Source: Clostridium sp. CAG:448 | Lineage (GTDB): Bacteria > Bacillota > Clostridia > Oscillospirales > CAG-272 | DNA length: 15,732 nucleotides | Assembly (NCBI GenBank): GCA_000433415.1 | Contig: FR890450.1 | Span: 1-15,732, forward strand | Direction: 5' to 3' | Part shown: piece after piece, positions 6,497 through 13,971 of the stretch | Position numbering within the stretch: the first letter of the stretch is position 1 | Layout of the letters: every line of letters starts with the position of its first letter | Notes under the pieces: generated by a model | Told to the model about the DNA's origin: nothing | The model's input: only the letters and a program-made list of their open reading frames with translations | The model's database searches: none | Translations under genes and position numbers: made by a program

Positions 6497-8332
6497 TTAC
6501 CACAGTTGTGTCGGATATCCTTCCCATTCCGGCGAAGAAAAACCGGATGCGTCTTTGTGATAGTAAATGGTGTAGTTTGCCTCTATCCGGATATTAGGGT
6601 CTGTAGATTTGTAATGCGCCGGAGCATTTCCGGAAAACCGGACAGCAGTCAGTTCCGTGCAGTTATTCAGTGCGGATTCATCAATCTGCGTGATCGTGGA
6701 CGGAAGCGTGATTTCGTGCAATTTTGTTCCGAAAAAAGCGGACTCTTTAATAGTGGTCAGACCTTCCTGTAATTTCACGGATTCCAGATGATTACAACCG
6801 GAGAAAGCCATCACGCCGATTGTTTTGACACTGGCGGGAATGGATATTTCCTTCAGTGCACGGTTGCCTCCGAAAGCCGACTCTCCGATCTCTGTCAGGC
6901 CGTCATTGAATGTTACCTCTGCGAGACTATCGCAGAATACAAAGCATTGTGTGTCCAGAAGCGTGACCCCGGACGGAATTACTATTTTTGACAGGGACTT
7001 GCAGTAGGCGAAGGCAAACGATGATATGGTAGTCAAAGAATCGGGCAAAGTAATGCGCTCAACTTCACTCTGGCAGAATGCGGCGCTTCCCAATGTTTTA
7101 AGTTTGGATGACGGTGAAAAGGTAACAACCTTGACTGTAGAAGAGTGGAAGGCTTTGTCCTCGATAACGGCGACTGTGTCCGGAATCTCGACAGAAACCA
7201 GGTCTGCGCCCGCAAATGCGGAATTTCCTATCTTTGTTACATTTTTTCCGTGAATTGCGGACGGGATTTTCAGATTCTTTTCCGTTCCTTTATAGTCCAG
7301 TATCGTGATACCGCCCTGTTCATTTTCGGCGTATCCCAATCCTGCCTCATAGGGCATTTCTTCCGTGCTGTTTGTCGGATAACACGGATAACCGTTCCAG
7401 GTGGGAGAAGTAAATCCCTTTGCGGACGGCTGGTAATAGATTGTGTAGGAGCCGGGTTTGTCAAAGAAATCTTCTGCGTAATTTTCCGTGGCGTTTCCTA
7501 AGAAGGTGATTTTCTGAAGTGCTTCGTTCCGGAGCGATCTTTGGGATACCTTTTCCACGGATTCCGGAATGGTGATTTCCGAGACGGCAGAGACATAGAT
7601 AGAATCCGCTCCGATTTCTTTAAGGCCTTCATTCAGCTTGAGAGTGAGGAGGCTGTCGCAGAAGGCGAATGCCCCAAGACCAATATACCGTACAGTAGAG
7701 GGGAGAACAACCTCTTTCAGCTTTGTATCAGAAAATGCGGATGTCGGAATATATGTGACGCCCTCTCCCAGATTGACCGTTTCCAGACCGGATTTGTAGA
7801 AAACGCCGGAGCTGTTTTCATCCAGACAATCGGAAGATAAGCTGATACTTTTCAACGACTCGCAGTTTGCAAACGCGTCTTTTTCGATATGCTTCAAAGA
7901 CGATGGCAAACGTACTTCGGACAACAACGCGCAGCTTTTGAAGGCGCTGTCGCCAATCGATACGACGGTATCCGGGATGTATACGGTGCGAAGAATGGTC
8001 TGGTTGGCTTTTGCTCCGCCGAACGCAGTCGCGCCGATTTCCGTGACCGGTTTTCCGTCTATTTTGGACGGTATGACTACATTTTCCTCTGTTCCGATGT
8101 AATTGGTGATGCAGACAGATTGTCCGTCATCCGATGTCTTATAATGGAAATTTTTTGCCTCTGTTTCGGTGAGTGTTCCGGTGGATTCCTCGGCAGAGGA
8201 CTCCTCGGATGATTCCGACACAGTGGAGGATATCCCGGTTGTGTCAACGGTGTCTTTTTTCTCTGTACAGCCCATCAGCGGGAATGCCGTAAGGGAAAGC
8301 AGAAGTGCACCTATTATGACGATTTTTTTCAT
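6497..8332 (-). CDS. BspA-type leucine-rich repeat lipoprotein with two tandem units (611 residues)
   Basis: The signal peptide ends in lipobox L19-M20-G21-C22, giving a lipid-anchored surface protein. A low-complexity Ser/Glu/Thr linker (about 30-58) follows. The rest is two homologous units at about 60-320 and 331-611. Each opens with a beta module of the form I-x-x-Y-x-G-T-E-x-N-x-x-I-P-S-x-I-x-G-K (about 75-94 and 343-363) and continues with LRR_5 repeats (SAFKSCALLSEVRLP, SAFGGNRALKEISIP). Each closes with a YTIYY...GF-x-S-P-x-W-x-G-Y-P motif (about 296-315 and 587-607). The 339-residue neighbour carries one such unit, so the family grew by duplication both within and between genes. It is expressed from a perfect-consensus promoter (8396-8368) with AAGGAAGG as ribosome site. 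The ligand is unknown. Confidence 0.92.
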   Translation of the reverse strand: MKKIVIIGALLLSLTAFPLMGCTEKKDTVDTTGISSTVSESSEESSAEESTGTLTETEAKNFHYKTSDDGQSVCITNYIGTEENVVIPSKIDGKPVTEIGATAFGGAKANQTILRTVYIPDTVVSIGDSAFKSCALLSEVRLPSSLKHIEKDAFANCESLKSISLSSDCLDENSSGVFYKSGLETVNLGEGVTYIPTSAFSDTKLKEVVLPSTVRYIGLGAFAFCDSLLTLKLNEGLKEIGADSIYVSAVSEITIPESVEKVSQRSLRNEALQKITFLGNATENYAEDFFDKPGSYTIYYQPSAKGFTSPTWNGYPCYPTNSTEEMPYEAGLGYAENEQGGITILDYKGTEKNLKIPSAIHGKNVTKIGNSAFAGADLVSVEIPDTVAVIEDKAFHSSTVKVVTFSPSSKLKTLGSAAFCQSEVERITLPDSLTTISSFAFAYCKSLSKIVIPSGVTLLDTQCFVFCDSLAEVTFNDGLTEIGESAFGGNRALKEISIPASVKTIGVMAFSGCNHLESVKLQEGLTTIKESAFFGTKLHEITLPSTITQIDESALNNCTELTAVRFSGNAPAHYKSTDPNIRIEANYTIYYHKDASGFSSPEWEGYPTQLW

Positions 8333-8367
8333 GATAAATTCCTTCCTTCATCGAATTCACAAAATGT

Positions 8368-8396
8368 ATTATAGCATATGCGATGCACGATGTCAA
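8368..8396 (-). promoter_or_regulatory. Perfect-consensus sigma-70/sigma-A promoter of the 611-residue lipoprotein gene
   Basis: On the minus strand TTGACA (8396-8391) is followed by a 17-bp spacer and TATAAT (8373-8368). A TG lies one base before the -10, giving an extended -10. The predicted start is near 8361 and gives a leader of about 30 nt that includes AAGGAAGG before the ATG at 8332. Such an exact match predicts strong constitutive transcription. Confidence 0.9.
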
Positions 8397-8399
8397 GGC

Positions 8400-8612
8400 T
8401 GCATAATACCTTTTGAAGAAAATCGTTCGCCTTATTTCGACACGTCTTTTTACGCACATGGAAAATGTGCACTTATCCCCGGTTGTCCGAGCAGACCAAA
8501 AGAAAAATTGCCGGATCAGAAAACACAATATGAAAGGAGTAGTGCACCGTCGTTTTTGCGGGGAAAGGCGACAGTGCAGAAAAAAACAATGGAAAAACAG
8601 GAAAGAAACCTG
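8400..8612 (+). other. Leader region of the nine-gene plus-strand operon
   Basis: This is the divergent intergenic region. It holds a GCACAT (8454-8459) / ATGTGC (8465-8470) inverted repeat and a hairpin of TGCACCGTCG (8543-8552) with CGACAGTGCA (8569-8578; 9 of 10 pairs, 16-nt loop) immediately ahead of the first gene. A short basic frame runs from ATG 8530 to TGA 8611-8613, and its stop overlaps the ATG at 8613. No convincing -35/-10 pair was found on this strand. Confidence 0.5.
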
Positions 8613-9665
8613 ATGATGAATCTTTGCCGGTTCCGCGCGGATGCTTTTGATGCATCGGAGCTGGTGTATGCGACACCCGGCGTTCTCGGACAACTGTTCT
8701 ATAACCGTGTTGCAGCCATTGCCTATGGCGTGCTGACCGAAGGCGGCTTTGCAGACAGGGTTCCGCGTGAATTCAGAAATTCTGTCCGGATGGCATACGA
8801 AGCAAATGCGATGCATAACGAAAGCTATTTCCGATGCCTTGCCGAGCTGTCGGGACTGCTGGCTGACAATCAGGGGCAGTACGCGATGCTCAAGGGGGCG
8901 GTACTGTGCAAAACGTATCCGACCGGTTACAGAACGGCAAACGACGTGGACTTGCTTGTCCACCCCGCGCATCTGACCGAAATAGAATCCGTCCTCCGAA
9001 AAAACGGCTTCATACAGGGATACATCCGCAACGGACAGATACAGCCGGCGAGCCGCGCCGAAATCATCGGTTCCAGAATGATGCGCGGGGAAACCGTTCC
9101 TTATGTTCGGGAGGTCAATCTGCCCGGCATGCGTTTTTTGGAAGTTGATCTGAATTTTTCGCTTGGCTACAGTAACGGCGACGACGGACTTGTTGCGGAT
9201 ATGCTGCAAAGGAGCATCCGAATGGACTTCGGTGACTTCTCAGTCTGCACGCTGTGCAGGGAGGACTTTTTCCTGCACCTGTGCGCACACCTTCACAAGG
9301 AGGCATCTACCATAGCGTGGGTGCGCATGCGGCGGGATATGACGCTGTACAAGTACTGCGACATTTACCTGATGCTTGGCAGTATGGATCGGGAAGCGGT
9401 TGACGTTGTTTTTTCACGCGCCAAAGCGCTGGGGCTTCTGCGCATTTGCTGCTATGCGATTGTGCAGACATGCCGGCTGCTGGATGTCTGTAATCCGTAC
9501 GCATACCGGCGCGCGACGGAATGCCCCGGAATCGAAGATTTTCTGCATATTGTTGTCGCGCCGTCGGAAAGAAAAAAGTATCGCTACCAAACCGAAAATC
9601 TGCTTGACCGCTTTTTTTCGGACAGCCGGATTGATGATCTGATCGAGGTGAATGACCATGAATAA
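8613..9665 (+). CDS. Nucleotidyltransferase family protein (NTP_transf_5-like)
   Basis: The core resembles the uncharacterised nucleotidyltransferase family PF14907. MLKGAVL (92-98) precedes the metal-binding signature R107-x-x-N-D111-V-D113-LLV. A third acidic strand FLEVDLNFS (176-184, D179) completes a pol-beta-type triad. Helical sequence follows, with HLCAHLHKEA (222-231). Family members transfer an NMP to unknown substrates and are found in peptide and capsule biosynthetic loci, including lasso-peptide clusters. I place the start at ATG 8613 (350 residues), with AGGA ten bases upstream. An ATG at 8589 (358 residues) is possible but lacks a ribosome site. The stop overlaps the next start by eight bases, so it opens the operon in tight translational coupling. 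Its substrate in this cluster is unknown. Confidence 0.8.
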   Translation: MMNLCRFRADAFDASELVYATPGVLGQLFYNRVAAIAYGVLTEGGFADRVPREFRNSVRMAYEANAMHNESYFRCLAELSGLLADNQGQYAMLKGAVLCKTYPTGYRTANDVDLLVHPAHLTEIESVLRKNGFIQGYIRNGQIQPASRAEIIGSRMMRGETVPYVREVNLPGMRFLEVDLNFSLGYSNGDDGLVADMLQRSIRMDFGDFSVCTLCREDFFLHLCAHLHKEASTIAWVRMRRDMTLYKYCDIYLMLGSMDREAVDVVFSRAKALGLLRICCYAIVQTCRLLDVCNPYAYRRATECPGIEDFLHIVVAPSERKKYRYQTENLLDRFFSDSRIDDLIEVNDHE

Positions 9666-10323
9666 ACTGCATTTTCGGGAAAACAGTACGCCGGGGCTGC
9701 TGTTCACCTTCTGCGGCTTGGACGGCAGCGGCAAGACGACACTGATCAACCGGTTGGTGGACGAGCTGGGGGCGGATTATCCGCTGTTTCTGACAAAGCA
9801 ACCCACCCCCGCAGTGCGGGAGTCCGCAATCTTCCGCACCTATATGGATTCGCCGGACCACAGTGCATTTGATTACCGCAGTCTCTCACTGCTTGCGGCG
9901 TCGGATCGGGTCCAGCATGTCAGCAAGGTCATTGAGCCGCGTTTGCAGCAGGGAATGATTGTCATCAGCGACCGCTATTTTTATTCCTGTCTTGCCAATC
10001 TGCGGGCACGCGGATACGGTGGCGACCAATGGATTTATGAAATTGCCGGGTGTATGATCCGACCGAACCTTGCCTTCTTTGTGGATACCAGTGTGGGATC
10101 GGCGGTTGCAAGAGTCAGAGCACGCAAAGAGGAGAAGGACCGCTATATCGATCTTGCGCTGCAATACCGTCTCCGCGCGGAGTATCAGGAGATCTGCCGG
10201 CTGAACGGAGGCATTGCGGTATCTTCCGCGATGCCGCTGGAAGATACCTATCGAATTGTAAAAAAACAGGTAAGAAAGGAGATAGAACGATGGAAGACAG
10301 AGAAAAAATCAGGGACATTCTGA
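9658..10323 (+). CDS. Thymidylate-kinase-like P-loop kinase
   Basis: A 221-residue protein with a Walker A P-loop GLDGSGKTT (20-28), a TKQPT segment (47-51) at the place of the TMP-binding TREPG loop, ASDRVQHV (82-88), and the ISDRY motif (104-107) typical of dTMP kinases. A basic/acidic lid region (RARKEEKDRY, 154-163) follows. The fold and motifs place it in the dTMP kinase family. The glutamate-proline of the substrate loop is replaced by glutamine-proline, and the gene sits in a biosynthetic operon instead of next to DNA metabolism genes. I therefore suspect a specialised paralogue that phosphorylates a nucleotide or another phosphate acceptor. ATG 9658 is preferred over 9652 because GAGGTG lies seven bases before it. 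The gene overlaps its neighbours on both sides (8 and 34 bases). Confidence 0.82.
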   Translation: MNKLHFRENSTPGLLFTFCGLDGSGKTTLINRLVDELGADYPLFLTKQPTPAVRESAIFRTYMDSPDHSAFDYRSLSLLAASDRVQHVSKVIEPRLQQGMIVISDRYFYSCLANLRARGYGGDQWIYEIAGCMIRPNLAFFVDTSVGSAVARVRARKEEKDRYIDLALQYRLRAEYQEICRLNGGIAVSSAMPLEDTYRIVKKQVRKEIERWKTEKKSGTF

Positions 10324-10553
10324 AAGCGATGAGCGGAAAGGAGCAGATTGCCGCCACGGACCGTCTGGCGGACAATCTGCTGCTGGACAGTTTGAATATG
10401 GTGTTCCTGATGCTTGAAATGGAAGAAAAATGCGGCTTCTTTCTGGAAGACGGCGATATGAATCCGGGGTCATTTGTGACCGTAGCCGACCTCTTCGCCC
10501 TGGCGGAGAAGTATCGGCAGAAAGGAGAAGAAAAACATGAGCAGGAAAGTTGA
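10290..10553 (+). CDS. Acyl carrier protein
   Basis: An 87-residue acidic, helical protein behind GAAAGGAGAT. It has the carrier-protein pattern: helix 1 (EKIRDILKAM), a loop with LADNLLLDSLNMVFLMLEMEE, and a C-terminal helix after FVTVADLFALAEKY. Ser34 in D33-S34-L35 is the expected 4'-phosphopantetheine attachment site, and the size fits a free-standing ACP/PCP. The gene lies within a kinase-carrier-transferase-ligase overlap chain, so the carrier most likely receives an acyl or aminoacyl group from the AMP-forming ligase two genes downstream. The sequence differs from the canonical fatty-acid ACP motif (DSLD), which suggests a dedicated carrier. No phosphopantetheinyl transferase is present in the window. 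Confidence 0.85.
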   Translation: MEDREKIRDILKAMSGKEQIAATDRLADNLLLDSLNMVFLMLEMEEKCGFFLEDGDMNPGSFVTVADLFALAEKYRQKGEEKHEQES

Positions 10554-11562
10554 ACTTCCGTTGGGGACGCCCTTTTATACAACCTATCATTTTCAGGGAC
10601 TGAGCGGAGCGGTCAGCCCGCATACGCAAAACGTCCGGAACTGGTATCTGAACGAGTCCGTGCAACTGAACTGCAACAAAATTTTTCTTTACGGATTTTC
10701 TTCGCCGCATCTCACCATTGACCGTTCGTCGTGGACATGGTATCCGCATTTTGATAAGTATATTTATCCCACGCGTTTTTTGGATGACAACACCGTTTTG
10801 CGCCTGATCTGTCAGTTGCTTGATCATGGCTATTACGTGAACTTTGACGGGGTGGATGATTACTATCTTGAAGGAAAAACCTGGTATCATGAGCGTCATT
10901 TCTGCCACGACGGGTTGATCTACGGCTATGATGAAGCAGCCGGGACCTTTGATGTGTTTGCCTATGATCAGAATTGGCTTTACACCTGCTTTCAGATCCG
11001 GTGGGATTCGTTCCTGGCGGGAAGGGCGTCCATGACGGAACAGGGACTGTACGGTACGGTGTGCGGCGTGAAACCGAAGGATGTGTGCGTGGAGGTGGAT
11101 CCGCAGAAAATTGACTGCAACCTGCAAAGCTATCTTGCCTCCGCGGAGGATGGAATCCGGTCAGACGGTCCCGGAGAGGTCAGCGGAGTGGTTGTGCATC
11201 AGTATGTGATGCGGTATCTGGACAGGCTTTACCAGGGGGCAATTCCGTATGACAAAATGGATTGGCGGGTCTTCCATGTTATCTGGGAACATAAACGGTT
11301 TATGCTGGAGCGGATCCGTAAGGCGGAAGCGATTGCCCTGCCGGGCAATGCGGAATTTGGCGACCGCTATCTGGCGGTTGTCAGAATGGCAGAACAGATG
11401 AAGGGAATGTATGCTGTTCATCACCGGAAGCGCCGCGATTTTGTACTGCCGGGGATCAAAGACCTGTTGGTTCGTGTGGATTCGGCGGAAAAGGAAATCC
11501 TGCAGGCGTTCTTGCTTGCACTGGAAAAAACAAAAATCATTCGGGGAGGAAATGAAGAATGA
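10537..11562 (+). CDS. Putative carrier-dependent acyltransferase, weakly BtrH/C39-like
   Basis: A 341-residue protein with a clear AAAGGAG nine bases upstream, overlapping the ACP gene by 17 bases. The N-terminal half has features seen in papain-like BtrH_N/C39 domains: a possible nucleophile region around SVQLNCNKI (C46), then RHFCHDGLIYGYDEAAGTFDVFAYDQN (H121/H124, D132, D144), which matches the His-...-GYD-...-D pattern of these folds. The C-terminal half (about 190-341) is alpha-helical and rich in charged and aromatic residues, reminiscent of the helical C-terminal part of such proteins. In butirosin biosynthesis BtrH transfers an acyl group from an ACP to an amine. A parallel role would fit the neighbouring carrier and ligase genes. 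The resemblance is weak, so a hypothetical protein is the fallback call. Confidence 0.5.
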   Translation: MSRKVELPLGTPFYTTYHFQGLSGAVSPHTQNVRNWYLNESVQLNCNKIFLYGFSSPHLTIDRSSWTWYPHFDKYIYPTRFLDDNTVLRLICQLLDHGYYVNFDGVDDYYLEGKTWYHERHFCHDGLIYGYDEAAGTFDVFAYDQNWLYTCFQIRWDSFLAGRASMTEQGLYGTVCGVKPKDVCVEVDPQKIDCNLQSYLASAEDGIRSDGPGEVSGVVVHQYVMRYLDRLYQGAIPYDKMDWRVFHVIWEHKRFMLERIRKAEAIALPGNAEFGDRYLAVVRMAEQMKGMYAVHHRKRRDFVLPGIKDLLVRVDSAEKEILQAFLLALEKTKIIRGGNEE

Positions 11563-12929
11563 AACTTTGGAAATACATACGTGAGGCATTGACCCGGTAC
11601 CCGGATCATACCGTGTCGGAGGACGATGCCGCGATGCACTATGACGAATTGTGCGCCTTTGCGGAACTGTTTGCACAGAAAATTGAGGGGCAGAAGTGCT
11701 GTGCGATTCTGTGTAATTCCGAAATGGCGGGCTCCATGGCACTGCTTGCCTGTTTTGCCGCGGGAGTAACGGCACTTCCGCTCCCTTTGCGCTACGGTGC
11801 GCGGTACTGCAACAAAATACTGCAGTTTGTCAGTCCGACGGCATTGATTACGGATTTGAACGGCGAATTACAGGTGCTGGATCTGTATGATTCCGCCTAT
11901 GAACAGCCGCCGGAACATCCGGCATTGGTGATGTGTTCTTCCGGAACCACCGGGGAACCGAAGGGAATTATGCTGAGTGAGGAAAATATTCTGTCCAATC
12001 TGCAGGACATTGCGGGCTATTTTGATCTGACCGAACAGGACAGAATTCTGATTGCCAGACCGCTGTACCATGTTGCCGTTCTGACCGGCGAATTTCTCAC
12101 GGCACTTGTGAAGGGAACGGACATTGTATTCTGGTCGGGCGGTTTTGACCCGTTTGCATTGAAAAAACTGATTGCCCGGCGTTCCGTGACGACGCTTGGC
12201 GGAACACCTACGCTGTTCGATGCCTTGATGCGGTGCTATCGGTGTCCTGCCGGACTGCTCAAAAACATTGTAGTCAGCGGCGAATGTCTGCCGGCGACGG
12301 TTGCGGACAAGCTGAAAGTGATTTTCGGCGGTGCGCGTATCTACCATGTTTACGGTCTTTCGGAGGCAAGCCCGCGTGTCGCGTTTCTGCCGCCGGAGAA
12401 GTTTTCCGCGTACAGTGCCTGTGTGGGAATCCCTTTGCCGTCCGTCCGGTACAAAATTCTGGACGGTGCCGGCAAGCCGGTCGGTAAAGGCAGTCCTGGG
12501 GTTCTGTGGATCAGTGGACCGAATATCATGATTGGTTACTACAAAGCACCCGACCGGACAGCGGAGGTGCTGCGGGACGGCTGGCTTTGTACCGGCGACA
12601 TAGCGGTTTGTGATCCGAGCGGATTTTTGAAAATCCTGGGGAGAGCCGATGATATGATCATCCGTGCAGGGATGAATATTTACCCGCAGGAAATCGAGAA
12701 TACCCTGCGGACGGACGAGCGTGTCAGAGAGGTTTGCGTCCGGGGCTTTGGTAATGAGCAGGGAGGCACCCAGATTGCAATGGAGATTGCCGGCGATTTT
12801 GCCGCGGAGGAAGAGGTCAGAGCGCTGTGCCGGGCACTTTTGCCTGATTTTCAGATTCCGTCTCAGATTCGCCTTGTCACACATGTTTCCCGGACACCGT
12901 CCGGAAAGATGATTCGGAAAGGAGCGTAA
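11559..12929 (+). CDS. AMP-forming acyl/aminoacyl ligase (ANL superfamily)
   Basis: A 456-residue adenylate-forming enzyme with the expected core motifs: CSSGTTGEPKGIML (126-139, A3), VVSGECLP (238-245), YGLSEASPR (265-273, A5), WLCTGDIAV (342-350, A7), GRADDMIIRAGMNIYPQEIE (361-380, A8 hinge), and RTPSGKMIRKG (445-455) with catalytic K450. It activates a carboxylate as an acyl-AMP and passes it to a thiol, here probably the phosphopantetheine arm of the ACP encoded two genes upstream. The length is close to that of stand-alone acyl-CoA/acyl-ACP ligases, with a slightly shortened N-terminal part. Start and preceding stop overlap as ATGA, with GGGGAGGA upstream. The substrate cannot be read from the sequence. 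No condensation or ketosynthase domain accompanies it. Confidence 0.93.
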   Translation: MKLWKYIREALTRYPDHTVSEDDAAMHYDELCAFAELFAQKIEGQKCCAILCNSEMAGSMALLACFAAGVTALPLPLRYGARYCNKILQFVSPTALITDLNGELQVLDLYDSAYEQPPEHPALVMCSSGTTGEPKGIMLSEENILSNLQDIAGYFDLTEQDRILIARPLYHVAVLTGEFLTALVKGTDIVFWSGGFDPFALKKLIARRSVTTLGGTPTLFDALMRCYRCPAGLLKNIVVSGECLPATVADKLKVIFGGARIYHVYGLSEASPRVAFLPPEKFSAYSACVGIPLPSVRYKILDGAGKPVGKGSPGVLWISGPNIMIGYYKAPDRTAEVLRDGWLCTGDIAVCDPSGFLKILGRADDMIIRAGMNIYPQEIENTLRTDERVREVCVRGFGNEQGGTQIAMEIAGDFAAEEEVRALCRALLPDFQIPSQIRLVTHVSRTPSGKMIRKGA

Positions 12930-12930
12930 A

Positions 12931-13626
12931 ATGGTCAGCGTACTGGATCTTGTCCGCAGTTTTATCCGCGAAGATACCGATGCCGCCGATTTTTTCCGCC
13001 TGTTGGAGGAAAAGCCGGAGATTACAAACTGGCTGCAATCCATCGTGCCCAAGGGGAAGGTGATGTATCGATGCAATGTCGTAAAAAATGCATTCGGGCA
13101 GAATGCGCACGCTTTGGAAATGCTTCCCTACGACATCGGGGCTGTGATCCGGCAGTATGTGCAAGAGGGGCACGGAAACAGGTGGTATGCCTATTACTAT
13201 ACCCAAAGAGAGCTGTATACATTGCTCTGTGAGGTTTATCCGAATCCGGATCTTCGGATGGGAACGGCAATTGCGGAACGTTTTTTCTTCGGACTTGATG
13301 CGATCCCGCACTGTATCGGTGAAGCGGTCGCGGAAAAATCAGGGATATTCGCCCGGGTGATGGCGGGAATGCCCGCTTTCCCGGAACGGGAAAAACGGGT
13401 TGCATGGGTGCGTGAAGAAATGAAAAAACAATTCGGGATTGAGGGAAGTCACTATCCCTGTTGGCGGTATGAATCCGCATGGCCGTTAGGAATTCATAAC
13501 AAACCGATGCGTTTTGTGTCACAGGACTGCGACCGGGAGGGGAAATACCGATATGTATTTGCGGATGCGGAAAGCGGCAACAGAGAGGAAGTTGTGCAGA
13601 CATCCTCTGCATACTATCGGGCATAG
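12931..13626 (+). CDS. Unrecognised 231-residue protein of the biosynthetic operon
   Basis: The start follows the ligase stop by one base, and the ribosome site AAAGGAG lies inside the end of the ligase gene, so the two are coupled. The protein is soluble with no signal peptide or membrane segment. Residues 1-165 are mostly helical, with YAYYYTQRELYTLL (87-100) and an aromatic/charged surface. Residues 175-231 form what looks like a separate beta-rich tail: YPCWRYESAWPLGIHNKPMR, then FVSQ and KYRYVFADAESGNREEV. The W-P-...-G-...-K-P-M-R-F-V-S-Q pattern resembles tails I associate with uncharacterised proteins of gut Firmicutes, but I cannot assign a family. A role as partner, tailoring or resistance protein of the pathway is inferred from position only. 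Confidence 0.75.
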   Translation: MVSVLDLVRSFIREDTDAADFFRLLEEKPEITNWLQSIVPKGKVMYRCNVVKNAFGQNAHALEMLPYDIGAVIRQYVQEGHGNRWYAYYYTQRELYTLLCEVYPNPDLRMGTAIAERFFFGLDAIPHCIGEAVAEKSGIFARVMAGMPAFPEREKRVAWVREEMKKQFGIEGSHYPCWRYESAWPLGIHNKPMRFVSQDCDREGKYRYVFADAESGNREEVVQTSSAYYRA

Positions 13627-13671
13627 CTCGGAGAGGACTTTGCCCGTCAATGAAAGAAAGGAGAATAGAAA

Positions 13672-13962
13672 ATGGAAGAGATCAAAATAACCTTGGAAAG
13701 GCATGAACAACGGCTGAATACGCTGGAACGGGATATTACCGATCTGAAAGCGGTGCAGAGTGAGATCAGAAGTATGAATGAAACCCTTGTGACACTTGCA
13801 ACGGAACTGAAGCATACCAATGAGCATCTTGCGCGGCACGAGCAGAAAATTGACCGGATTGAAAATCAGCCGCGTGTACGGTTGCAGCAGATCGTGACTG
13901 CGATCATTGCCGCCCTGGCGGGCGGATTTCTCTCTGCCATCATTGGCATGATTCTGTCGTGA
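13672..13962 (+). CDS. XhlA-like coiled-coil membrane protein
   Basis: A 96-residue protein with AAAGGAG before the ATG. Residues 1-66 are a heptad-type coiled coil (ERHEQRLNTLERDITDLKAV, then HEQKIDRIENQ). Residues 73-95 form one C-terminal transmembrane segment (IVTAIIAALAGGFLSAIIGM). This layout is that of XhlA (hemolysin XhlA, PF10779), which partners the holin XhlB in the lysis cassette of the Bacillus defective phage PBSX. It is followed nine bases later by a holin gene, which supports the assignment. No lysin, tail or capsid gene is next to it. A 45-base gap separates it from the biosynthetic genes, with no terminator visible in that gap. Confidence 0.72.
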   Translation: MEEIKITLERHEQRLNTLERDITDLKAVQSEIRSMNETLVTLATELKHTNEHLARHEQKIDRIENQPRVRLQQIVTAIIAALAGGFLSAIIGMILS

Positions 13963-13971
13963 GGTGGAGAA

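Noticed and set aside
11868..13076. A long minus-strand frame (402 codons) opposite the ligase gene, and similar antisense frames opposite the transferase and nucleotidyltransferase genes
   Set aside because: They are mirror frames produced by the codon bias of well-supported plus-strand genes. They have no ribosome sites and no recognisable domains.
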